Assembly: GCA_046726955.1 (NCBI GenBank)
Contig: JBKPBQ010000351.1
Coordinates: forward strand, 1 to 7,161
From: CAVPGH01 sp046726955
Lineage (GTDB): Bacteria; Acidobacteriota; Vicinamibacteria; Fen-336
Direction: 5' to 3'
DNA: 7,161 nucleotides
Part shown: positions 1 to 6,699 of the stretch, in pieces
Position numbering within the stretch: the stretch's first letter is position 1
Layout of the letters: each line of letters opens with the position of its first letter
The notes under the pieces: generated by a model
Seen by the model: the letters and a program-made list of their open reading frames with translations, nothing else
The model's database searches: none
Told to the model about the DNA's origin: nothing
Translations under genes and position numbers: made by a program

Positions 1-1
1 C

Positions 2-757
2 GTCATCATGGACGACGACCTGAAGAAGGGCCTGCTGCGCGAACGCTTCGACGTCATCGTCTACCCCGACACGGGCCGCAGCCTCAAGGAGATCGCCACC
101 GGCATCGACCCCCGGAACGGGCCGCTCGCCTTCACGAAGACCCCGGAGTTCCCGAGCCACGGCTCGCCCACGTCGGCGCCCGACATCACGGGCGGCTTCA
201 CCTGGTCCGGACTCCAGAATCTCGAGACCTTCGTGCGCCGGGGCGGCGTGCTCGTGACGCTGGGCGGGGCCTCCACGGTCCCCCTCGACGGCGGCCTCGT
301 CCGCGATGTGCGCCAGGCCTCCGCGCGCAACCTCGTGAACCCGGGCAGCGAGCTGCGCACGCGTTTCCGCCGGCCCGACCATCCGCTGGCCTACGGCTAC
401 CCGGAGACGACGTCCGTCTTCCGCGACGGCGGTCCCGTCTACGCGGTCCGGCGCGTGGACGAAGGGCGGATCGTGATGCAGTGGGGCACGAAGATCCCGA
501 AGGACGACGACGACGATCCGGCCTCGGCCGAAAAGAAGGACGAGAAGAAAGAGCCGCCGCTCGTGGTGAGCGGCGGGATCAAGGGCGGCGACGACCTCGT
601 GGGCAAGCCCGCGCTCCTCGACATTCCCGCCGGCCAGGGCCGTGTCGTCGCCTTCACGTTCGATCCCATCCACCGCTACCAGACGGAATCCGACTTCCGG
701 CTCGTCTGGAACGCGATCCTCAACTGGAACGACCTCCCGGCGGTTCCCGCGCGCTGA
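2..757 (+). CDS. M14-family zinc carboxypeptidase-like protein, C-terminal amidotransferase-like domain (5' truncated)
   Basis: This is the C-terminal part of a larger protein. The reading frame is open to the left edge, and the Met at position 8 is internal, not a start. What is visible (about 251 residues) resembles the class I glutamine-amidotransferase-like domain that follows the catalytic domain in a group of M14 zinc carboxypeptidases. Key stretches are DLKKGLLRERFDVIVYPD near the start, GGFTWSGLQNLETFVRRGG (residues 62-80 counted from Met8), RRPDHPLAYGY (121-131) and the terminal GQGRVVAFTFDPIHRYQ. The zinc ligands would lie upstream, outside the window, so catalysis cannot be checked. 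Residues about 162-184 form a low-complexity Asp- then Lys/Glu-rich segment, probably a surface loop. Members of this group are usually exported, but the N-terminus is missing here. The gene ends eight bases before the allantoinase start, suggesting one transcript. The family call comes from remembered similarity and is fairly confident; the substrate is unknown. Confidence 0.72.
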   Translation, partial: VIMDDDLKKGLLRERFDVIVYPDTGRSLKEIATGIDPRNGPLAFTKTPEFPSHGSPTSAPDITGGFTWSGLQNLETFVRRGGVLVTLGGASTVPLDGGLVRDVRQASARNLVNPGSELRTRFRRPDHPLAYGYPETTSVFRDGGPVYAVRRVDEGRIVMQWGTKIPKDDDDDPASAEKKDEKKEPPLVVSGGIKGGDDLVGKPALLDIPAGQGRVVAFTFDPIHRYQTESDFRLVWNAILNWNDLPAVPAR

Positions 758-765
758 GCCCGGCC

Positions 766-2103
766 GTGTACTCCTTCGCCCTCGTCGGCCGCCGCGTCCT
801 CACCGAGCAGGGACTGCGGCCGGCGGCGGTGCTCGTGGAGGGCGAGAAGATCGGGGCGGTCACCGATGCCGCGGCCGTGCCCGAGGGCATCCCGCGCCGC
901 GACCTCGGCGACCTCGTGCTCATGGCCGGGCTCGTGGACGCGCACGTGCACCTCAACGAGCCGGGACGCACGGAGTGGGAGGGCTTCGAGACGGCGACGC
1001 GGGCGGCCGCCGCCGGGGGCGTGACGACACTCGTGGACATGCCGCTCAACAGCATCCCCGCCACGACGACGCTCGCCGCCCTCGAGACCAAGCGCGCGGC
1101 GGCCCGCGGCCGGCTCTCCGTGGACTGCGCGTTCTGGGGCGGCGTCGTGCCGGGGAACGCGCGCGAGCTGCCGGCGATGGTCGAAGCGGGCGCCGCAGGG
1201 TTCAAGTGCTTCCTGGTGCCGTCGGGAGTGGAGGAGTTCGGTCACGTGGGAGAGGCCGAGCTCAGGACGGGATTGAGGGTCCTCGAACCGCTGGGCGTGC
1301 CTTTGCTCGTCCACGCGGAGCTGGAATCCGCTCCACCGACCGCGGGCGGCGACCCACGAAGCTACTCGACCTATCTGAAGTCCCGCCCGCGGCGATGGGA
1401 GAACGACGCGATCTCGCTCCTCGTCGGGCTCGTCCGCGACACGGGGGCGGCGGTGCACGTCGTCCATCTCTCGTCGAGCGACGCCCTGCCAAGCCTCGAC
1501 GCGGCACGGCGCGAGGGCCTGCCACTCTCCGCCGAGACCTGCCCGCACTACCTCGCCTTCGCGGCCGAGGAGATTCCCGACGGCCGCACGGACTTCAAGT
1601 GCGCGCCTCCGATCCGCGAGGCCGAGAACCGCGAGCGGCTGTGGGAAGCCCTTCGGTCGGGGGTCCTCGACGTCGTCGTCTCCGACCACTCGCCGTGCAC
1701 GCCGGAGAGGAAGGGACTGGAGGCGGGCGACTTCCTCGCGGCGTGGGGCGGCATCGCGTCGCTCCAGTTCCGTTTGCCGGTGACCTGGACGGAGGCACGG
1801 CCGCGCGGGTTCTCGGTTGCGGACCTCGCGCGCTGGCTCTGCCGCCGTCCCGCGGAGCTCGCCGGCCTGGGGAGCCGCAAGGGCCGCCTCGCGCCCGGCT
1901 ACGACGCGGACCTCGTGGCCTGGGATCCGGAGGCCTCCTTCGAGGTCGTCCCGGACGTCGTCGCTCATCGATGGAAGACGACGCCCTACTCCGGCCGGCG
2001 ACTGATGGGCGTCGTCGAACGGACGTGGCTTCGCGGGGAGATCGTCTACGACAGAGGGGGCGCCGCCCGAGCGACCCGTGGAGAGCTGCTCAGCCGAGAC
2101 TGA
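766..2103 (+). CDS. allB: Allantoinase (cyclic amidohydrolase)
   Basis: This encodes a 445-residue amidohydrolase-fold enzyme, expected in the cytoplasm, that hydrolyses (S)-allantoin to allantoate in purine/ureide nitrogen salvage. The metal-site residues are all present: His60 and His62 in HVHLNEPGRTEWEGF, the carboxylated-type Lys147 in GAAGFKCFLVPSGVEEF, His183 (LVHAE), His234 (HVVHLSSSDA) and Asp307 (VSDHSPC). NEPGRTEWEGF and SDHSPC favour allantoinase over dihydroorotase (usually REPG) or hydantoinase. Length matches the roughly 450 residues of known AllB proteins. The start is taken as GTG at 766, which gives the usual short beta-rich N-terminus (MYSFALVGRRVLTEQG). The frame stays open upstream to 481, but that part overlaps the preceding gene and is Arg/Pro-rich shadow. 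No clear Shine-Dalgarno precedes the GTG, so translation probably depends on ribosomes finishing the upstream gene. No uricase, allantoate amidohydrolase or ureidoglycolate gene is visible nearby, so the rest of the pathway must lie elsewhere or the substrate may differ. Confidence 0.9.
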   Translation: MYSFALVGRRVLTEQGLRPAAVLVEGEKIGAVTDAAAVPEGIPRRDLGDLVLMAGLVDAHVHLNEPGRTEWEGFETATRAAAAGGVTTLVDMPLNSIPATTTLAALETKRAAARGRLSVDCAFWGGVVPGNARELPAMVEAGAAGFKCFLVPSGVEEFGHVGEAELRTGLRVLEPLGVPLLVHAELESAPPTAGGDPRSYSTYLKSRPRRWENDAISLLVGLVRDTGAAVHVVHLSSSDALPSLDAARREGLPLSAETCPHYLAFAAEEIPDGRTDFKCAPPIREAENRERLWEALRSGVLDVVVSDHSPCTPERKGLEAGDFLAAWGGIASLQFRLPVTWTEARPRGFSVADLARWLCRRPAELAGLGSRKGRLAPGYDADLVAWDPEASFEVVPDVVAHRWKTTPYSGRRLMGVVERTWLRGEIVYDRGGAARATRGELLSRD

Positions 2104-2108
2104 CGGCT
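2092..2108. terminator. Weak hairpin at the allantoinase/hydrolase convergent junction
   Basis: An inverted repeat AGCCG / CGGCT with a 7-base loop spans the allantoinase stop codon, just before the 15-bp gap between the two convergent genes. It could serve transcription from both sides. The stem is only five base pairs and no T-run follows on either strand, so a classic intrinsic terminator is not supported. Confidence 0.18.
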
Positions 2109-2118
2109 CACATCGACC

Positions 2119-3234
2119 CTAGAAGGCATACGCCTCGCGCACGGCGTCCACGATCTCCTTCACGGCGTTCCACTCGTCGCCGTTGGCGAGAACGACGACC
2201 CCATGCCCCCCGTCGAGCGTCGCGAGCAGCCAGCAGCGGTATCCCTCGTTGCCGCCGCTGTGCCCGAAGTACCGCTTCTCCTTTTCCTTGGGCGGGAAGT
2301 GCTCGAAGCCGAGCCCGAAGTCCTCCAGGACGGGAGTCGTCATCAGGATCGCCGCCGGCCTCGACAGGAGGTTGGAGAGGCCCAGGCGAGCGCGCTGGAC
2401 GGCGAGGGCGAACCGGGCGAGGTCGCTCGCCGTCGTGGTGAGGCCCGCCGCCGCCATTTCGGGGTACGTGTGGCGCTCCCCCTTCAGCACCTTCCCCTTC
2501 TCGTGCCCGGCTGCCGCGAACTTCACCAGCGCTTCCGGCAGCGGCTGCTCGTACGTGCTGAAGCGCATGCCCGCAGGCTCGAAGACCTCCTTGCGCACGA
2601 GCTCGGGAAAGGCCGTGCCGGTCACGTCCACGAGGAGCTGCTGGAGGACGGTGTAGCCGCCGCCCGAGTACTCGGACTTCGTCCCGGGAAGCAGGGTCAC
2701 GCGCACGGGCTCCGAGTTGGCCGGGGGTGCGCCCTCGAGGACCTGCGGCACGGTGGGCACGGCCGCTCCCGCCTCGTAGCCCTTGAAGCCGTGCACCGTG
2801 AGCCCCGCGGTGTGGCTCAGGATCTGGCGAAGCGTCACGGCCCTCGCGTGGGTCAGCTCGTTGTCCGGAAGCTTCCACGTCGTGAGGTAGTCGTTGACGT
2901 TGCGGTCGAGGCTCAGCCGTCCCGCCTCCACGAGGCGCATGGCCGCCACCGCGGCCACGGGCTTGCTGACCGACGCGGCCTGGAAGAGCGTGAGCGGCTC
3001 GACGGGGGTCTTCGCCTCGGCGCTCGCGACACCGTATCCTCGCGCCCACTCGATCTCGAACTCCCGGAAGACGGCAATCGAGACTCCGGGGATCTCGTAT
3101 TTCTTCATGATCCCGAGGACGCTGCGCGAGATCGCGTCGATCTTGCCGTAGTCGTCCCCCGAAGCGGACGAGCCGCGAGCGAGGAGCAGGCCGACACCGA
3201 AGCCCGCGACAAGAACGGCCGATCGAAGGATCAT
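2119..3234 (-). CDS. Exported serine hydrolase, beta-lactamase class C / penicillin-binding-protein fold
   Basis: This encodes a 371-residue serine hydrolase of the Beta-lactamase (class C/EstB/DD-peptidase-like) family, predicted to act outside the cytoplasmic membrane. The N-terminus MILRSAVLVAGFGVGLLLARG followed by SSASG is a signal peptide with probable cleavage near residues 24-26. The active-site motifs are in order: SVSK with nucleophile Ser88 and Lys91, Y189-S-G (the family's second motif, usually YxN), and H325-S-G-G replacing the KTG box. LSHTAGLTVHG (139-149) and YSGGGYTVLQQLL (189-201) are conserved in this family. Start ATG 3234 was preferred to ATG 3300, because the longer form would put 22 Arg/Pro-rich residues before the signal peptide, and because GGGAAG lies four bases upstream of ATG 3234. 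The gene converges on allantoinase and diverges from the aminotransferase. Candidate substrates include beta-lactams, D-amino peptides and esters; sequence cannot separate them, and the HSG box argues against a typical AmpC beta-lactamase. Confidence 0.88.
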   Translation of the reverse strand: MILRSAVLVAGFGVGLLLARGSSASGDDYGKIDAISRSVLGIMKKYEIPGVSIAVFREFEIEWARGYGVASAEAKTPVEPLTLFQAASVSKPVAAVAAMRLVEAGRLSLDRNVNDYLTTWKLPDNELTHARAVTLRQILSHTAGLTVHGFKGYEAGAAVPTVPQVLEGAPPANSEPVRVTLLPGTKSEYSGGGYTVLQQLLVDVTGTAFPELVRKEVFEPAGMRFSTYEQPLPEALVKFAAAGHEKGKVLKGERHTYPEMAAAGLTTTASDLARFALAVQRARLGLSNLLSRPAAILMTTPVLEDFGLGFEHFPPKEKEKRYFGHSGGNEGYRCWLLATLDGGHGVVVLANGDEWNAVKEIVDAVREAYAF

Positions 3235-3253
3235 GGCGCTTCCCGCAGGCCGC

Positions 3254-3275
3254 CGCCGAGAAGGATTGCTCGGCG
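3254..3275. repeat. Perfect 7-bp inverted repeat upstream of the serine hydrolase gene
   Basis: CGCCGAG and CTCGGCG flank an 8-base loop (AAGGATTG). The element sits 20-41 bases upstream of the hydrolase ATG, in the expected leader or promoter region. It could be an operator for a dimeric regulator or an RNA hairpin in the leader; no T-run follows it on the minus strand, so it is not an intrinsic terminator. Confidence 0.35.
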
Positions 3276-3371
3276 CGGCCGGCCACGCAGCGTACTTCAC
3301 GCGGGCGCGTTCCGTCTCGGAGGGTAGCGCCCGAGGTGATAATCGTGCCCGAGCGCCTGAGTCGACGAGGT

Positions 3372-3375
3372 GGAG
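3372..3375 (+). promoter_or_regulatory. Ribosome binding site fixing the aminotransferase start
   Basis: GGAG lies five bases before ATG 3381. It selects this start over the in-frame GTG at 3336, which would overlap the -10-like element and add 15 residues (MIIVPERLSRRGGEA) that look unlike the start of an aminotransferase. Confidence 0.6.
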
Positions 3376-3380
3376 AAGCC

Positions 3381-4514
3381 ATGAAGCTCGAAGTCTTCGA
3401 GATGGAGCGGTTCCAATCGGTGTGGGAGAACCGCGTCGCCTGCAACCTCTCCGAGAGCGGTGTCCATCCCCTGTCGGTCGAGGAGCTCATCGGGCCCGAC
3501 GAGGTCCCGGCGCTCCTGCGCCAGCGCCTCGTCTACGTCCAGACGAACGGGACCCCGGCGCTCCGCGAGGCCATCGCCGGGCTCTACCCCGGTGCCACCG
3601 CCGACAACATCGTGGTCGGCAACGGCACCGCGGAGGCGAACTACATCTCGGTGTGGCGGCTCGTCGAGCCCGGAGACGAGGTCGTGATGATGCTCCCCAA
3701 CTACATGCAGTTGTGGGGTGTCGTCCGAGGCCAGGGCGCCCTCCTGCAGCCCTGGCGGCTGCGCGAGGACCAGGGATGGAACGCCGACGTGGGCGAGCTC
3801 GAGACGCACGTGGGACCAAAGACGCGCCTCGTCGCGCTCTGCAACCCGAACAACCCCACCGGCTCGATCCTCTCCGAGGAGGCGATGCGGGCGATCGTGC
3901 GCGTGGCGGAGAAGCACGGCGCCTGGCTGCTCGCGGACGAGGTCTACCGCGGAGCCGAGCTCGACGGCCGCGAGACCCGCAGCTTCTGGGGGCTCTACGA
4001 CCGGCTCCTCGTGACCTGCGGGCTCAGCAAGGCCTACGGGCTTCCCGGCCTCCGCATCGGGTGGGTTGCCGGTCCCGCCGACACCGTCGCCGACCTCTGG
4101 GCGCGCAAGGACTACCTGAGCATCGCCCCGGGCGCGCTCTCCGACCTGCTCGCGCGCAAGGCGGTGCAGCCCGCGGTGCGGGCGCGCATCCTCACCCGCA
4201 CGCGCGGCATCGTCAATGGGAACCTCGCGGTCCTGCAGGAGTGGATGCGGCAGCACGAGAACGCGTTTCGCCTCGTTCCTCCCCGGGCCGGGGCCATCGC
4301 CTACCCCCGCTACTCGTGGCCGATCGGCTCCAAGCACCTCACGGAGCGACTGCGCGACGAGCAGAGTGTCCTCGTGGTGCCGGGCGACCAATTCGGCATG
4401 GACGGCTTCCTGCGCATCGGTCTGGGCAACGAGCCCGAGGACCTCCGCGCCGGCCTCGAGCGCATCGACCGCGTGCTCGGGTCGCTGGGCGCGGCTCCGG
4501 GGTTCGCGTCGTGA
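3381..4514 (+). CDS. PLP-dependent class I/II (fold type I) aminotransferase
   Basis: This encodes a 377-residue cytoplasmic aminotransferase of the aspartate-aminotransferase fold that transfers an amino group between an amino acid and a 2-oxo acid. Visible hallmarks are NPNNPTG (155-161, binds the PLP ring region), D186-E-V-Y189 (Asp contacts the pyridine nitrogen), GLSKAYGLPGLRIGW with Schiff-base Lys217 and phosphate-contacting Arg225, and Arg345 in FLRIGLGN, the expected carboxylate-binding arginine. The N-terminus MKLEVFEMERFQSVWEN followed by CNLSESG (21-27) resembles a less-studied subgroup related to capreomycidine-synthase-like aminotransferases; this is a recollection, so substrate specificity stays open. 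The stop overlaps the GTG of the cyanophycinase-like gene (GTGA, 4511-4514), so the two are almost surely co-transcribed and translationally coupled. A second gene with the same CNLSES motif begins at 6700. Confidence 0.9.
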   Translation: MKLEVFEMERFQSVWENRVACNLSESGVHPLSVEELIGPDEVPALLRQRLVYVQTNGTPALREAIAGLYPGATADNIVVGNGTAEANYISVWRLVEPGDEVVMMLPNYMQLWGVVRGQGALLQPWRLREDQGWNADVGELETHVGPKTRLVALCNPNNPTGSILSEEAMRAIVRVAEKHGAWLLADEVYRGAELDGRETRSFWGLYDRLLVTCGLSKAYGLPGLRIGWVAGPADTVADLWARKDYLSIAPGALSDLLARKAVQPAVRARILTRTRGIVNGNLAVLQEWMRQHENAFRLVPPRAGAIAYPRYSWPIGSKHLTERLRDEQSVLVVPGDQFGMDGFLRIGLGNEPEDLRAGLERIDRVLGSLGAAPGFAS

Positions 4515-5395
4515 TCCCCCTTCGCTCGGCGGGCGCGCTCCTCCTGGTGGGCACGGTCGCCTTCCCCCAGGAGACGACGCCGCCGAAGACGCCCGAGATC
4601 GGACCCGTACGCGGCACCCTCTTGATCATCGGCGGCGGTCCCAAGGAGAAGGCCCTCGTCGAGCGGTTCCTGGAGCTCGCGGGGGGGCCGGACTCGCCGA
4701 TCGTCGTCATCCCGACGGCCCTCGAGAGCGACGACCCCGCCGTCTTCGCCACCGAGACCCGCGTCTTCCGCGAGGCGGGCGCCCGCCGCCTCACCGTCCT
4801 CCACACGCGCGACCGCAAGGTCGCCGACTCGGAGTCCTTCGTGGCCCCGCTCCGCGACGCGGCCGGCGGCTACTTCGCGGGCGGCCGCCAGTGGCGGCTC
4901 GCCGACGCCTATCTCGACACGCGCACGCATGCGGAGCTGCGGGCGCTGCTCGCCCGCGGGGGCGTCATCGGCGGCACCTCCGCGGGGGCCACCATTCAGG
5001 GATCGTTCCTCGCCCGCGGCGACACCAAGGGCAACACCGTGATGATGGGCGACCACGTGGAGGGGTTGGGCTTCCTCAAGAACGTCACGATCGACCAGCA
5101 CCTGCTGAAGCGGAACCGTCAGTTCGATCTCGTGGAGGTGATCGAGGCCCACCCGGAGCTGCTGGGGATCGGAATCGACGAGGACACCGCGATCGTCGTG
5201 AAGGGCGACCAGTTCGAGGTCGTAGGCAACGGATACGTCGCGATCTACGACCACGGCCGCCGGCTGGACTCGGGCGGCCCGTTCTACCTGCTCGCCCCCG
5301 GCGACCGCTACGACCTGAAGACGCGGGAGGCCGAGCGGCCGCAGACGACGGGCATCCCGCTGGAGCGCGTGGTCAAGGAGCCCTGGAAGATATGA
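4511..5395 (+). CDS. Exported cyanophycinase-family serine peptidase (S51)
   Basis: This encodes a 294-residue peptidase S51 (class I amidotransferase-like fold). Known cyanophycinases cut cyanophycin, the multi-L-arginyl-poly-aspartate reserve polymer, into beta-Asp-Arg dipeptides. The nucleophile elbow GGTSAGA (154-160, Ser157) is intact, as are the substrate-pocket segment D195-Q-H-L (His197 probably catalytic) and GIGIDEDTAIVV (219-230). RGTLLIIGGGPKEKALVERF (35-54) is the first beta-strand/loop of the fold. The N-terminus MIPLRSAGALLLVGTVAF is a short signal peptide, so the enzyme probably acts outside the cytoplasmic membrane on external polymer or peptides. The start is GTG 4511, inside the aminotransferase stop; no good Shine-Dalgarno is seen, which fits reinitiation. 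The pocket reads R201-N-R203-Q-F-D206, whereas cyanobacterial CphB has a third Arg where Asp206 stands. True cyanophycin cleavage is therefore not certain, and another isopeptide substrate is possible. No cyanophycin synthetase gene is in the window. Confidence 0.87.
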   Translation: MIPLRSAGALLLVGTVAFPQETTPPKTPEIGPVRGTLLIIGGGPKEKALVERFLELAGGPDSPIVVIPTALESDDPAVFATETRVFREAGARRLTVLHTRDRKVADSESFVAPLRDAAGGYFAGGRQWRLADAYLDTRTHAELRALLARGGVIGGTSAGATIQGSFLARGDTKGNTVMMGDHVEGLGFLKNVTIDQHLLKRNRQFDLVEVIEAHPELLGIGIDEDTAIVVKGDQFEVVGNGYVAIYDHGRRLDSGGPFYLLAPGDRYDLKTREAERPQTTGIPLERVVKEPWKI

Positions 5396-5401
5396 GCGCC
5401 C

Positions 5402-6664
5402 TCAAGCCTCCGCTCGAGCAGGGGGCGGGGGCAGCGCGCGAAGCGCGAGGAGGCTCACGATCGCGCTGAGCGACAGGTACGCGGCGACCGCGGTCGAGGT
5501 GTGGAAGCGCTCGTAGAGCCAGAGCGCGACGAGCGGCGCCGGTCCCCCCGCCGTGATCGAGGCGAGCTGGTAGCCGAGCGAGGCTCCGCTGTACCGGAGC
5601 GATCCCGGGAATGTCTCGGCGATGAGCGCGGCCTGCGGACCGTACTGGATGTCGTGGAGGGGTAGCGACATCACTATGGCGAGGAAGACGAGGGCGAGCC
5701 GCCCGCTGTCGAGGAGCGAGAAGTAGGCGAAGGGCAAGACGACCATGAGCGCGCAGCCAACGGCGGTGAGCCGACGGAGGCCGACGACGTCCGACAGGGC
5801 GCCCCAGAACGGGATCGCCGCCATCGAGACCACGGCCATGACGAGCACGAAGTTGAGCATCGTGCCCCGCGGGATCCTCAGGACCTGCGTGCCGTAGGTC
5901 AGCACGTAGTTGGAGAACACGTAGAAGGGAACCTGCTGGCCCGAGCGCAGCAGGGCCGTGAGGACGATCTCGCGCCAGTGTTGCCGCACCACCTCGGACA
6001 CGGGTGTGCGATGCACCCGCCCTTCCGCGTGGAGCTTCGCGAACACGGGCGTCTCCCCTACTCCTACGCGAATCCAGAAGCCGACGCCGACGAGGACGAC
6101 GCTCGCGAGGAACGGGAGTCGCCAGACCCAGTCGATGAATGCGTCGCCGGAGAACGCGGTGGCGAGCGAGAACGCCCCGTTGGCGAGGACGAGCCCGGCG
6201 GGCGCCCCGAACTGGGGCCAGCTCGCCGCGAAGCCGCGGCTGCGCGGATCGCTCCACTCCGCGGCGAGGAGGACGGACCCCGCCCACTCCCCTCCCACCG
6301 CGATGCCCTGGAGGAGCCGGCACACGGTGAGCAGGACCGCTCCCCAGATGCCGATGCGGTCGTACCCGGGGATCAAACCGATGGCCACGGTGGACCCGCC
6401 CATGAGCAGGAGCGTCGCGATGAGAGAGGCCTTGCGGCCGATCCGGTCCCCGTAGTGCCCGAACACCACCGCCCCCACCGGGCGGGAGAGGAAGCCGACG
6501 AAGAACGTGGAGAAGGCGAGGAGGGTGCCGGTGTAGGGGTCGACCTTCGGGAAGAAGCGGGCGGGGAAGACGAGGGCGGCGGCGACTCCGTAGAGGAAGA
6601 AGTCGTACCACTCGATGGCGGTGCCAACGGCGGAGGCCACGATGGCGCGCAGCGCTGGTCTCAT
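5402..6664 (-). CDS. MFS transporter, metabolite:H+ symporter (MHS) type
   Basis: This encodes a 420-residue inner-membrane symporter with about twelve hydrophobic helices. It starts with RAIVASAVGTAIEWYDFFLYG, of which IEWYDFFLYG is the typical first helix of the MHS group (relatives include ProP, KgtP and ShiA), which import small organic acids, betaines or amino acids with protons. The MFS loop motif GHYGDRIGRK lies at 69-78, RLLQGIAVGGEW at 116-127, and a late SGASLGYQLASITAGG at 359-374. The cytoplasmic loop after helix 6 holds GETPVFAKL, also usual in this group. ATG 6664 was chosen because it places the first helix at the usual distance; an in-frame GTG at 6679 would add five residues. 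Neither has a clear Shine-Dalgarno. The gene converges on the S51 peptidase with a 6-bp gap and no visible terminator. The substrate cannot be read from sequence; amino acid or 2-oxo acid import would fit its neighbours. Confidence 0.88.
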   Translation of the reverse strand: MRPALRAIVASAVGTAIEWYDFFLYGVAAALVFPARFFPKVDPYTGTLLAFSTFFVGFLSRPVGAVVFGHYGDRIGRKASLIATLLLMGGSTVAIGLIPGYDRIGIWGAVLLTVCRLLQGIAVGGEWAGSVLLAAEWSDPRSRGFAASWPQFGAPAGLVLANGAFSLATAFSGDAFIDWVWRLPFLASVVLVGVGFWIRVGVGETPVFAKLHAEGRVHRTPVSEVVRQHWREIVLTALLRSGQQVPFYVFSNYVLTYGTQVLRIPRGTMLNFVLVMAVVSMAAIPFWGALSDVVGLRRLTAVGCALMVVLPFAYFSLLDSGRLALVFLAIVMSLPLHDIQYGPQAALIAETFPGSLRYSGASLGYQLASITAGGPAPLVALWLYERFHTSTAVAAYLSLSAIVSLLALRALPPPPARAEA

Positions 6665-6699
6665 GATGCGAGAGGGCACATCGCCGTAGGATCTCTACC
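6665..6699. promoter_or_regulatory. Very short divergent spacer between symporter and second aminotransferase
   Basis: Only 35 bp separate the two divergent start codons, so each promoter must reach into the other gene's 5' coding end, or one lies within it. AGGA at 6688-6691, eight bases before ATG 6700, is a good ribosome binding site for the aminotransferase. A weak imperfect repeat GTAG-N5-CTAC spans 6686-6698. On the minus strand, ATG 6681 opens a six-codon frame (MCPLAS) whose TGA overlaps the symporter ATG. Confidence 0.4.

Larger units (their letters stand above)
3235..3380. promoter_or_regulatory. Divergent control region between serine hydrolase and aminotransferase
   Basis: These 146 bp must hold the promoters for both flanking genes. 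On the + strand the best -10-like element is GATAAT at 3338-3343, about 40 bp before the aminotransferase ATG, in an otherwise very GC-rich stretch. No convincing -35 hexamer is seen at 16-18 bp spacing. The pentamer CCGAG or its complement CTCGG occurs five times: 3256-3260, 3269-3273, 3316-3320, 3331-3335 and 3349-3353. The first two form a clean palindrome and the last three surround the -10-like element. Operator function is inference. Confidence 0.4.

Noticed and set aside
676..1968. 430-codon antisense frame opposite allantoinase
   Set aside because: The composition is Arg/Glu/Ala-rich and no family motif is recognised; it mirrors the codon bias of the real gene.
642..2441. Long + strand frame of 599 codons across the allantoinase gene
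   Set aside because: Its product is Arg/Pro/Gly-rich without domain-like stretches, it overlaps a gene with a full set of catalytic motifs, and it runs past the end of that gene into the antisense of the serine hydrolase. It is a GC-bias shadow.
2203..3327. 374-codon + strand frame opposite the serine hydrolase
   Set aside because: It is antisense to a gene with signal peptide and SxxK/YxG/HSG motifs in correct order; its product is Arg/His/Glu-rich and unlike any known fold.
3297..4391. 364-codon antisense frame opposite the first aminotransferase
   Set aside because: The aminotransferase strand has every hallmark residue; the antisense product is a composition artefact.
3233..4510. Possible N-terminal extension of the cyanophycinase-like gene (frame open from 3233)
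   Set aside because: The upstream part is Arg/Pro/Ala-rich shadow of the aminotransferase, and a signal peptide begins exactly at GTG 4511.
5435..5447. CGCGC-GAA-GCGCG hairpin near the peptidase/symporter convergent junction
   Set aside because: It lies inside the symporter C-terminal coding sequence, has a five-pair stem with no T-run on either side, and such GC palindromes are common at this base composition.
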